The position numbers and the translations under genes were made by a program. A model generated the notes under the pieces. It searched no databases, was not told the DNA's origin, and worked only from the letters and a program-made list of their open reading frames with translations. Below, piece by piece: positions 1 to 6,725 of a stretch of 7,789 bases of DNA. Source of the DNA: Bacteroidales bacterium (GTDB taxonomy: Bacteria; Bacteroidota; Bacteroidia; Bacteroidales; Muribaculaceae); the NCBI GenBank assembly GCA_900766975.1, contig CAAFXO010000059.1, positions 1 to 7,789 of the forward strand, in the 5' to 3' direction. The first letter of the stretch is position 1; every line of letters starts with the position of its first letter.

Positions 1-1843
1 CCCTCCTTACGGAGGTGTGGATCACTATAATTTGCGGCTCGATCTCTTTGATGATCTCCGGTAGGGTAGCCCTGTTTCTCCCGGCGATCACCAGTATGTC
101 ACATTCTCTCTTCATGCCATCGGATGTCGGCGACGGAGTGTCAGTCACCACGATCTCCTTGCCGGCGAGTCGGCAGCTGCTGATACATGCCGATGGCATT
201 TCGATGATCGTGTCGCATAGTTCGCGACGATAGCTGATCGCCACTCCCCCCTGCTTGTGCTGTATGATAAATGCCTCTGTCGTGACTCTCCCCATATCGA
301 TTACGAATGAGACGACAAAAACCAATAGGGCTGCACCCATCAGCGACTTCACTATCCTTTCGGTGTGGCGATTGACCACTATCGCTGCTATCACGGCGAA
401 GATAATCCATGATATCAGCGAGAGTGCAGATGGCGTATAGACTATCGCCGAACTCCCCCCGCCTGTGACCCACGACACAAATTCCACCATCCATAGATAG
501 GCTGTATCTATCATACCGACCATCCACCCCGGGTCAATCCCTATCCCTTGCAGAAGAAAATAGATGATACCTACCACCAAGTAAATCGGCAGAATGGGCA
601 AGATTACAATGTTGGCGGCTAGAAATGTCACCGGCACCATCCCGAAGTAATGCGCACTCAGACACCATGTGCCGAACGTTGCCGCCAAGGTGGTGAGTAT
701 GGCACTGCACGCCTTGTAGAGCCGGGGGTGGAAGTGATGGTCGATTGGATTGAGCGGCGTGACGAAAAATATCAATGATGCCACACATGCAAAACTTAAA
801 TGAAGACCTACATCCTGTATCGCCAACGGACTGAAAATGAGTATGATGGTCGTGGCAAACAGCAGGGAGTTCCATCCCGAATTTTTACGCTCCAAGAATA
901 GACAGATCATCATCGCGGTCATCATGATGGTCGCCCGGACTGTCGATGGCTGCCACCCCGTGATAAAGGCATAGAAGTAGAGGATGATGGTGGCTATCAA
1001 GATGCGTTGACGATAATATCCGAAGAAATTCATCGGGAACAGCAGCCAGAGAAGTATGCCGCTGATTATGGCGACATGCATGCCGCTCAATGCCAGTATG
1101 TGAGACACTCCGGCATCGGCAAAGAGCCTTCGCACGCCCCGGTCCAAGTATTGTCGGTCCCCCATCAGGATGGTGATGAAGAAGTGTTGCGTCTTCTTGT
1201 CTAATGAGGAGTTTTCGATCTCCCTTTCGATGGCATATCGGATATGAGCGGCTATGCCGGTGAAGGTGGTGGCGTGTCCGACGATTCGGATTGGGGCTTC
1301 CTCGACCCTGGTCTCGTAATAGTAGCCACGGCTGTTCATCCGCTGTGCATAGCCTTCGCCGAAGAAGTTTTCCGGATCGCGTATCACGCTGAGCCGCACC
1401 GGAAAGACTATGTTGTCATCGATCTTCGCCTTTAAGGCTTCGCCATGCAGGATAATGGAAAAGTTTGGGGTATTATATTGCTGCCCGGCGCTGTCGACCA
1501 GTTGACTCACCTCTACGAAAGCCTTATCGCCCGACGTGGTCTGTGAGATATCCCTGACTATGCCGACAGCCGCCACATACCTCTCTGCCCGATCGGGCTT
1601 GTAGGGCTTCTGTAGGGTATAGCTGAAGACTCCCACGGCGGCAAAAAGGAGATAGATCCAGATATGATGATACTTATTGAGTGTGACTCCCACCATGGGG
1701 TTCTTGCTCCGCAGTGATATCAGAAGATGGATGGATAAGGATATGACTATCAATATGATACTTACCCACATCGGAGCCCCTGCCATCCCGGCGATTATCC
1801 CTGTGATGACCCCCAGGAATGGTATCAACATCGGCGCCGTCAT
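1..1843 (-). CDS. comEC: ComEC/Rec2-family DNA-uptake channel, 3' end outside window
   Basis: Inner-membrane channel protein that in known competence systems carries single-stranded DNA into the cytoplasm. I translated the minus strand from the ATG at 1843 and found one unbroken frame of 614 codons reaching the window edge. Hydrophobic segments lie near residues 5-23, 26-43 and 60-77. A soluble OB-like DUF4131 region follows (about 85-190), then the competence domain. That domain shows the family signatures ALSGMHVAIISG (251-262), GWQPSTVRA (296-304) and HLSFACVAS (348-356), with further membrane segments to about residue 517. The tail (520-614) is a small soluble region. It lacks the metallo-beta-lactamase motifs that in Bacillus ComEC start right after the last membrane segment. 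Bacteroidota homologues often end this way, so I infer only a few dozen residues are missing beyond the window. The start overlaps the aroE stop (ATGA), which implies coupled translation. Whether the organism is naturally competent cannot be seen here. Confidence 0.93.
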   Translation of the reverse strand, partial: MTAPMLIPFLGVITGIIAGMAGAPMWVSIILIVISLSIHLLISLRSKNPMVGVTLNKYHHIWIYLLFAAVGVFSYTLQKPYKPDRAERYVAAVGIVRDISQTTSGDKAFVEVSQLVDSAGQQYNTPNFSIILHGEALKAKIDDNIVFPVRLSVIRDPENFFGEGYAQRMNSRGYYYETRVEEAPIRIVGHATTFTGIAAHIRYAIEREIENSSLDKKTQHFFITILMGDRQYLDRGVRRLFADAGVSHILALSGMHVAIISGILLWLLFPMNFFGYYRQRILIATIILYFYAFITGWQPSTVRATIMMTAMMICLFLERKNSGWNSLLFATTIILIFSPLAIQDVGLHLSFACVASLIFFVTPLNPIDHHFHPRLYKACSAILTTLAATFGTWCLSAHYFGMVPVTFLAANIVILPILPIYLVVGIIYFLLQGIGIDPGWMVGMIDTAYLWMVEFVSWVTGGGSSAIVYTPSALSLISWIIFAVIAAIVVNRHTERIVKSLMGAALLVFVVSFVIDMGRVTTEAFIIQHKQGGVAISYRRELCDTIIEMPSACISSCRLAGKEIVVTDTPSPTSDGMKRECDILVIAGRNRATLPEIIKEIEPQIIVIHTSVRR

Positions 1844-2592
1844 CTCTGCATCCAAATATCGTAGGCGATGTCTGCCTGCTTGTGAAGCATTTCTAATCCA
1901 TTCTTCACCACGGCTCTCCGTTCGCGACATCTGCGCATAAATTGCGTCTCCTCCGGATTGTAAATCAGATCGTAGCAGATATGCCTATCCGTGACCTGAC
2001 CATAGTCCAATTCGGGGGCATCATCGACGTTGGGGTACATCCCTCGCGGCGTGGCATTGACGATAATCTTGTGATCTTCGATCTCTTCGCGAGTGATCTG
2101 ATCATAACTTATCATGCCACTCCCCGGCGTCGGTCGGCGTGACACCAATGTTGTAGCAATGCCTTGTGTCTCAAGTGCATAGTATACGGCCTTCGATGCG
2201 CCGCCGGTGCCCAATACCAATGCGCGCCGACATTCCGTATGCAGCAGGGGGAGGAGGGGCTGAAGAAATCCCTGCCAGTCGGTGTTATGACCCGACAAGA
2301 TTCTTGTGCCATCTTCTTGCCGTTCGATCTTGATCACATTCACAGCTCCGATGGCTCGGGCATCGTCTGAAAGATAGTCCAAGTAGGGTATCACTCTCTC
2401 TTTGTAGGGGATGGTGACATTTAGCCCGAGTAGCCCGGGATGCCGATCGAGTAGCTCCGGCAGCCGGCTGATGTCGGAAATAGGGTAGAGGTCATACCTC
2501 CCCTCCACCCCTTCTTGCCTGAATTTGCTCTCGAAGTAGCGTGGCGAAAAGGAATGTCCCAACGGAAAACCGATCAACCCAAGTTCTACCAT
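1840..2592 (-). CDS. aroE: Shikimate dehydrogenase (NADP-dependent)
   Basis: Cytoplasmic enzyme that reduces 3-dehydroshikimate to shikimate with NADPH, the fourth step of chorismate synthesis. It has 250 residues, slightly short for the family (about 270). The N-terminal substrate domain shows GLIGFPLGHSFSP (5-17; S14 and S16 bind substrate), NVTIPYK (58-64; K64 is the catalytic lysine), GAVN (82-85) and GHNTD (101-105; D105 is the catalytic aspartate). The nucleotide-binding domain shows GTGGASKA (128-135) and SRR (151-153), whose arginines fit NADPH preference. NGLEMLHKQA (231-240) is the usual C-terminal signature with Q239. All key residues are present, so it should be active. The ATG at 2592 puts GLIG four residues from the start, as is normal. 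The start overlaps the upstream peptidase gene by 7 nt and the stop overlaps the comEC start by 4 nt. The gene is therefore probably expressed as the middle cistron of one transcript. I see no Shine-Dalgarno sequence. Confidence 0.96.
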   Translation of the reverse strand: MVELGLIGFPLGHSFSPRYFESKFRQEGVEGRYDLYPISDISRLPELLDRHPGLLGLNVTIPYKERVIPYLDYLSDDARAIGAVNVIKIERQEDGTRILSGHNTDWQGFLQPLLPLLHTECRRALVLGTGGASKAVYYALETQGIATTLVSRRPTPGSGMISYDQITREEIEDHKIIVNATPRGMYPNVDDAPELDYGQVTDRHICYDLIYNPEETQFMRRCRERRAVVKNGLEMLHKQADIAYDIWMQR

Positions 2593-4577
2593 ATTATCAC
2601 TCTGTCGGATTCGTCGCGGTGCATCGTATCACCCTCTTTGATGCCGAATGCCTCGCAAAATTCGCCTATATTCTTGAGAGTCACGTTTACGCGATTCTCC
2701 GCCAAGGAGTGGGGATCATCTTGAGTGCGTGCCAAGATATCTTCCGGTCGGATGTTTTGTGCCCACACGCCGGCGTAGGAGAGATAAAAGCGCTGCAAGG
2801 GTGTGAAGCCATCGTCGATCTTATCACTCTCCTCACTCTCCTCACTCTCTCCTTTCTTCTCGCTCCTCGAGTCGAGATAGGCTGTCAGGGCGATGCGCAG
2901 TCCACCCTGGTCGGCGATGTTCTCGCCCAGTGTATATGTGCCGTTGGCTTTGACTCCCAGGGCTACTTCGACCTCGTCAAACTGCTCCACAAGGCGGTCG
3001 GTGAGTTGCTTGAATTTTGTCTCATCCTCTTCGCTCCACCAGTTGCAGAGATTGCCTGTCTTGTCATATCGTCTGCCGCTGTCGTCGAAACCATGGGTCA
3101 TCTCATGACCGATCACCACCCCGATGGCGCCATAGTTCATCGCATCGTCGGCGTTGATGTCGAAGAAGGGGGGCTGCAAGATCCCCGCCGGAAAACATAT
3201 CTCGTTGGTCACCGGTGAGTAGTAGGCATTCACCGTCTGCGGAAACATGTGCCATTCGTCGCGGTCGACCGGCTGATCCATCTTGCTGAAATTGTCCTTG
3301 GTAAACCACTCCGAGGCTGCCAACACATTCTCCATATAGCTTTTCGATGGGTCGATATGGATCTCCGAGTAGTCTTTCCACTTGTCGGGATAACCGATCT
3401 TGACACGAAGTGCCGCCAGCTTGTCGAGGGCGTTCGCTTTGGTGGCATCGCTCATCCAGGGCAATGCCTCGATGTGTCGGGCAAGGGATTTGCGGAGATT
3501 CTCCACCAGCCCTACCATATAGGTTTTGTTCTCTTCGGGGAAGTATTTCTTGACATATAGCTGTCCGATCGCTTCGCCAAACATTGAGCTTGGTATCGCC
3601 ATGGCGCGTTTCCACAAGGGCTTATGCTCTTCGATGCCATGCATCACACGGCTATACATCTCAAATGCCACCTCATAGAATCGGCTGTCGAGCACATTGG
3701 CAGATGAGGATACCGACCCGTATGCCATCATGTCTTTGATCTCTCTCTCTGTGAGTTGCGGCAGATATCCGTTGATAAATTCCATGTAGCCGAGTGATGT
3801 GATATTGGCTCGCTTCACATCCTTCAACCCGGAGAGCCGGAAGATCTCGCGCCAGGGGATGTTGGGATATGTTTCGCAGATCTCTTCGATGGTGCGTATG
3901 TTATATCGCAAGAGGGGATCGCGCTGCTGCTCGCGCGTCTTCTTGTGGCGTGCATATTCGGTCTCTATCCTCACCACATTGTCGCTGATGCGCTGTGCCG
4001 ACGCTTCGTCATAACCTGCCAACATCATCAGCTCTTTGATATATTTGCGATATGCCGCCATAATCCGATCGTTGGTCTCATTCTCCACCAAGTAGTAGTC
4101 GCGGTCGCCAAGCCCCAAACCCACTTCCATAATGTGCAGGATGTTGATGTCGGAATTGCCGGCATCCGCTCCCACTCCATAACCGAAGAATGTGCTGTCC
4201 AAGCCCATGGCAAGCCAGGCGATGGTCTCTGCCAACTTGTCGCGTGTGAATCCCTCGATGCGCTGCAATACCGGCTGCATCGGATCGGCACCCTCTCGGT
4301 CTCTACGCTCCATGTCGAGCCCCATGGCATATAGGTCGGCGATCTTCTGCGCGATGCTGTCGCGTTGCTTCGATTCGGGATCTTCCGCCAAGTGCTCTAT
4401 CAGGTCTCTTACATTGTCGCGTGCCTCTTCAGCCAGCACATTGAAGGTGCCGAATGATGAGTATTCTCCCTTGAGGGGATGACTCTCCTGCCAGCCGCCG
4501 TTGGAGTATCGATAGAAGTCCTCTCGAGGATCAACTTGTGTGTCAAGATTTTCTCGGTTTATGCCATGTTTTGCCAT
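2586..4577 (-). CDS. pepO: M13-family zinc metallopeptidase (PepO/neprilysin-like), no signal peptide
   Basis: Endopeptidase of the neprilysin family, which cleaves oligopeptides at the amino side of hydrophobic residues. The 663 residues cover the whole M13 architecture. Residues 12-30 (DTQVDPREDFYRYSNGGW) are the typical mature N-terminus. NAYY (450-453) is the substrate-backbone motif. HEMTH (491-495) gives zinc ligands H491 and H495 and general base E492. ENIADQGG (552-559) gives the third ligand E552 and D556. ENRVN (627-631) near the C-terminus holds the substrate-binding arginine, and the protein ends in IIW as usual for the family. There is no signal peptide or lipobox, and an in-frame TGA eight codons upstream of the ATG rules out an N-terminal extension. 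It is therefore predicted to be cytoplasmic, like lactococcal PepO. An extra Glu/Ser-rich stretch (573-589) sits between the zinc-binding motifs and the C-terminal helices. The symbol is by family resemblance. The gene lies 91 nt after the ABC-F gene and overlaps aroE by 7 nt. Confidence 0.94.
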   Translation of the reverse strand: MAKHGINRENLDTQVDPREDFYRYSNGGWQESHPLKGEYSSFGTFNVLAEEARDNVRDLIEHLAEDPESKQRDSIAQKIADLYAMGLDMERRDREGADPMQPVLQRIEGFTRDKLAETIAWLAMGLDSTFFGYGVGADAGNSDINILHIMEVGLGLGDRDYYLVENETNDRIMAAYRKYIKELMMLAGYDEASAQRISDNVVRIETEYARHKKTREQQRDPLLRYNIRTIEEICETYPNIPWREIFRLSGLKDVKRANITSLGYMEFINGYLPQLTEREIKDMMAYGSVSSSANVLDSRFYEVAFEMYSRVMHGIEEHKPLWKRAMAIPSSMFGEAIGQLYVKKYFPEENKTYMVGLVENLRKSLARHIEALPWMSDATKANALDKLAALRVKIGYPDKWKDYSEIHIDPSKSYMENVLAASEWFTKDNFSKMDQPVDRDEWHMFPQTVNAYYSPVTNEICFPAGILQPPFFDINADDAMNYGAIGVVIGHEMTHGFDDSGRRYDKTGNLCNWWSEEDETKFKQLTDRLVEQFDEVEVALGVKANGTYTLGENIADQGGLRIALTAYLDSRSEKKGESEESEESDKIDDGFTPLQRFYLSYAGVWAQNIRPEDILARTQDDPHSLAENRVNVTLKNIGEFCEAFGIKEGDTMHRDESDRVIIW
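2824..2850. repeat. In-frame 9-bp tandem repeat (3 units) in the M13 peptidase gene
   Basis: Three consecutive copies of TCACTCTCC (plus strand), the last ending in T. On the coding strand they give residues 577-585, ESEESEESD, within a charged Glu/Ser-rich insertion. The 9-bp period keeps frame, so unit gain or loss by slippage would only change loop length. The insertion falls between the ENxADxGG motif and the conserved QRFYLSYA segment (595-602), a place where family members usually have a short loop. Confidence 0.85.
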
Positions 4578-4668
4578 ATCTGTCGTGTCTTGTTTTTGTC
4601 AATATAAGATTGCTGTTTTATCTGAGTAGGAGAGTGGTAAATGACTGAGTAGGAGAGTGGTAAATCTG
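4578..4668. other. Intergenic spacer between ABC-F and M13 peptidase genes
   Basis: Ninety-one bases without a gene. The half nearest the ABC-F stop is filled by a 23-bp-period duplication. The half nearest the peptidase start is AT-rich. The closest match to a Bacteroidota -7 element on the minus strand is TATATTGA about 35 nt before the peptidase ATG, with two mismatches to TAnnTTTG and no good -33 TTTG. I see no hairpin followed by a T-run. The spacer therefore supports neither a strong terminator nor a strong promoter, and co-transcription of ABC-F with the peptidase-aroE-comEC group remains possible. Confidence 0.6.
4622..4665. repeat. Direct repeat, 21-bp copies with 23-bp period
   Basis: A 21-bp sequence (CTGAGTAGGAGAGTGGTAAA plus T) occurs at 4622-4642 and again, identical, at 4645-4665, separated by GA. 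The second copy ends three bases before the ABC-F stop codon on this strand. Perfect identity suggests a recent duplication. I recognise no regulatory motif in the unit. Confidence 0.9.
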
Positions 4669-6627
4669 TCAATCTTCGTTGAGGCTCTCGAGATATAGGG
4701 AGGCTTCTTCCCATTTCTCCATCGCCTCTTGGAGCTGCTGTTGGGTGGTCTGATATTTGTCGAGCGTCTCTCCGGAGGCATCTCCGGAGGCAATCTTCGT
4801 TTCGAGGTCTGCCATCTCCGCTTCGAGTCGGTTGACTTCCGCTTCGGCGCTATCCACCGCCTTGCTTGCACGGTTGAGCGCCTTCGCTCTCTCTTTCTGT
4901 TCGGCATAGCTGAGCTTGCGTGCCATCTTCTCTTCGGTAGCCGCCACGTTGACATCTGCCGCCGCCACACCGGCTGCCGGCCGTTTCTCAGATTTGCTCA
5001 GCTCCAACTGCTGTAGGTTGTCCAGCTTTTTCTTCTGCAAGAACTCATAGATGCCTCCCAAGTTCTCACGCACTTTGCCCCCGCCGAACTCATATACTTT
5101 ATCCACGAGCCCATCGAGGAAGTAGCGGTCGTGACTCACTATAATCACAGTGCCATCGAAGTCGCGGATTGCCTCTTTGAGGATATCTTTGGTCTGTATG
5201 TCGAGATGGTTGGTGGGCTCGTCGAGAATCAGGAAGTTGACCGGCTCTAATAGCAGTTTGATCATGGCGAGGCGTGTCTTCTCACCTCCCGACAATACTT
5301 TCACTTTCTTGTCGGAGGCTTCGCCGCCAAACATAAATGCACCCAGGATGTCTCGCACCTTGGTGCGCATGTCGCCGGTGGCTACATTGTCGATGGTCTC
5401 AAACACAGTGAGCTCGCCGTCGAGCAGTTGTGCCTGATTCTGAGCGAAGTATCCGATGTTGACGTTATGCCCTATCTTCAGTGTGCCGCTGTAGTCGATC
5501 TCTGACATGATACACTTCACCAAGGTGGATTTTCCCTCACCATTCTTGCCGACAAATGCCACTTTCTCGCCGCGTCGGATGGTAAATTCGACATGGTCGA
5601 ACACCTGATGATCGCCGTAGGCTTTGCCCACATTCTCCACGATCAGCGGGAAGTCGCCCGATCGTGAGGCCGGCGGAAATTTCAGCCGCAATCGGGAGTT
5701 GTCGACTTCATCGATCTCGATAGGCACGATCTTCTCGAGCTGCTTGATGCGGCTCTGCACCTGGTTGGCTTTCGTGGCTTTGTAGCGGAAGCGCTCCACG
5801 AAGTCTTCGATGTCGGAGATCTGTTTTTGCTGGTTGTCGTAGGCACGTCGTTGCTGCTCGATGCGCTCTTTGCGTAGCTCTACGAATTTGGAGTAGTTTA
5901 CCTTGTAGTCGTAGGCCTTGCCACAGGATATCTCGATGGTGCGCTTGGTCACGTTGTCGAGAAATGCCCGGTCGTGACTCACCAATACCACAGCCTTGGC
6001 TTTGGTGGTCATAAACTGCTCCAACCATTGTATTGACTCGATGTCGAGATGGTTGGTGGGCTCGTCGAGTAGGAGAACATCGGGACGCCGCAACAGGATC
6101 TTCGCAAGCTCTATGCGCATCCTCCAGCCGCCCGAAAATTCGTAGGTCGCCCTGCCGAAATCTTCGGGACTGAACCCCAAACCGACAAGTGTCGTCTCAA
6201 TCTCCGCATCCATGTTAGATGCCCCTTCGATCTCAAGTCGCTCGTTGAGATAGGTGAGTCGATCGATCAGCCGATGATAGTCGGGGGAGTCGTAGTCGGT
6301 CGATTCTGCCATCGCGATGTTGACTCGTTCTATCTCCTCTTTGATCTGCTCGATGTCGCTGAAGGCTTTCTTCGCTTCGTTGATCAGCGTCGTGTCGTCG
6401 GCAAGTTGCATCTGCTGAGGCAGATAACCGATCGTCAGATCGTTGGGCTTGCCGATGCTTCCCGAGGTCGGAGACTCAAGACCGGCAAGTATCTTGAGCA
6501 AGGTCGACTTGCCGGCGCCATTCTTGCCGGTAAGTGCTATCTTGTCATTATCGTTTATTACAAAACTTATATCTGTGAATAGTGGTCGAGCCGAAAACTC
6601 TACACTTAGGTTGTTTATCGAAATCAT
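4669..6627 (-). CDS. ABC-F family ATPase (Uup/EttA-like translation factor type)
   Basis: Soluble protein with two ATP-binding cassettes and no membrane segments. ABC-F members act on the ribosome, usually at the E site. NBD1 has Walker A GKNGAGKST (34-42), signature FSGGWRMR (164-171), Walker B with LLLDEPTNHLD (185-195, catalytic E189) and H-switch SHDR (217-220). A charged helical linker (about 245-300) corresponds to the P-site tRNA-interaction motif region. NBD2 has Walker A GKNGEGKST (360-368), signature LSGGEKTR (445-452), Walker B LILDEPTNHLD (466-476, E470) and H-switch SHDR (498-501). A C-terminal coiled coil (about 563-648) resembles the extension of Uup/YdiF-type members. At 652 residues it is full length with all catalytic residues, which fits a housekeeping factor. 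A resistance-type (ARE) ABC-F cannot be strictly excluded. The ATG at 6627 starts directly at the conserved ISINNLSVEF strand. The gene is divergent from the regulator gene across a 98-bp spacer. Confidence 0.93.
   Translation of the reverse strand: MISINNLSVEFSARPLFTDISFVINDNDKIALTGKNGAGKSTLLKILAGLESPTSGSIGKPNDLTIGYLPQQMQLADDTTLINEAKKAFSDIEQIKEEIERVNIAMAESTDYDSPDYHRLIDRLTYLNERLEIEGASNMDAEIETTLVGLGFSPEDFGRATYEFSGGWRMRIELAKILLRRPDVLLLDEPTNHLDIESIQWLEQFMTTKAKAVVLVSHDRAFLDNVTKRTIEISCGKAYDYKVNYSKFVELRKERIEQQRRAYDNQQKQISDIEDFVERFRYKATKANQVQSRIKQLEKIVPIEIDEVDNSRLRLKFPPASRSGDFPLIVENVGKAYGDHQVFDHVEFTIRRGEKVAFVGKNGEGKSTLVKCIMSEIDYSGTLKIGHNVNIGYFAQNQAQLLDGELTVFETIDNVATGDMRTKVRDILGAFMFGGEASDKKVKVLSGGEKTRLAMIKLLLEPVNFLILDEPTNHLDIQTKDILKEAIRDFDGTVIIVSHDRYFLDGLVDKVYEFGGGKVRENLGGIYEFLQKKKLDNLQQLELSKSEKRPAAGVAAADVNVAATEEKMARKLSYAEQKERAKALNRASKAVDSAEAEVNRLEAEMADLETKIASGDASGETLDKYQTTQQQLQEAMEKWEEASLYLESLNED
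4769..4792. repeat. In-frame 12-bp tandem duplication in the ABC-F gene
   Basis: TCTCCGGAGGCA occurs twice in a row. On the coding strand it gives ASGDASGE (residues 613-620), a Gly/Ser/Asp loop between the two helices of the C-terminal coiled coil. Frame is kept. The duplication probably lengthens the hairpin turn by four residues. Confidence 0.85.
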
Positions 6628-6672
6628 GCTTCAAAATTACAAAATCTTTCTCATACCATAGCCCATTTTTGC

Positions 6673-6680
6673 CAAAATTA
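6673..6680 (-). promoter_or_regulatory. Candidate -7 element for the ABC-F gene (TAATTTTG)
   Basis: Read on the minus strand, 6680 to 6673 is TAATTTTG, a perfect match to the Bacteroidota -7 consensus TAnnTTTG. It would start transcription near 6666, leaving a leader of about 40 nt before the ATG at 6627. No TTTG is found at the expected -33 distance, so the promoter would be weak or activator-dependent. A second TAATTTTG lies at 6639-6632 but is only four bases from the ATG. Confidence 0.5.
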
Positions 6681-6682
6681 AT

Positions 6683-6690
6683 TAATTTTG
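6683..6690 (+). promoter_or_regulatory. Candidate -7 element for the RIC-LuxR regulator gene (TAATTTTG)
   Basis: TAATTTTG matches the Bacteroidota -7 consensus TAnnTTTG exactly. Transcription would begin near 6697, giving a leader of about 29 nt before the ATG at 6726. The nearest upstream TTTG (6668-6671) is only 11 bases away, too close for the usual -33 spacing, so the upstream half of the promoter is poor. Confidence 0.5.
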
Positions 6691-6725
6691 CACCATAGAA
6701 TTCTTTTTTGAGATATTTTTTTAGA

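Larger units (their letters stand above)
6673..6690. promoter_or_regulatory. Perfect 18-bp palindrome between divergent genes, possible operator
   Basis: CAAAATTAATTAATTTTG is identical to its own reverse complement over all 18 bases. It lies between the divergently read ABC-F and regulator genes. Its two arms each end in a -7-type TAATTTTG facing outward, so a protein bound here would cover both promoters. The neighbouring RIC-LuxR regulator is the obvious candidate binder, but that is inference from position only. AT-rich sequence makes chance palindromes more likely than in the roughly half-GC coding DNA. Confidence 0.6.

Noticed and set aside
141..875. Two minus-strand open frames (141-527 and 534-875) that might suggest a broken comEC or small genes
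   Set aside because: Direct translation from 1843 gives one continuous ComEC frame through this region with the conserved membrane segments. The two frames are out of register and have no family features.
2541..3218. 225-codon plus-strand open frame opposite the M13 peptidase gene
   Set aside because: It lies wholly antisense to the zinc-motif region of a clear, full-length peptidase and resembles no family. Its length follows from codon bias of the real gene.
4578..4668. Rho-independent terminator after the ABC-F gene
   Set aside because: The spacer shows a direct repeat, not an inverted repeat, and no stem followed by a T-run.
6632..6639. A third TAATTTTG on the minus strand close to the ABC-F start
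   Set aside because: It ends four bases before the ATG, so transcription would start at or inside the start codon. The copy in the palindrome is better placed.
6708..6725. Upstream TTG start that would add six residues to the regulator
   Set aside because: The extra residues come from T-rich spacer sequence and are not part of the ScdA_N-like region. The ATG at 6726 is a better start and leaves a reasonable leader after the -7 element.
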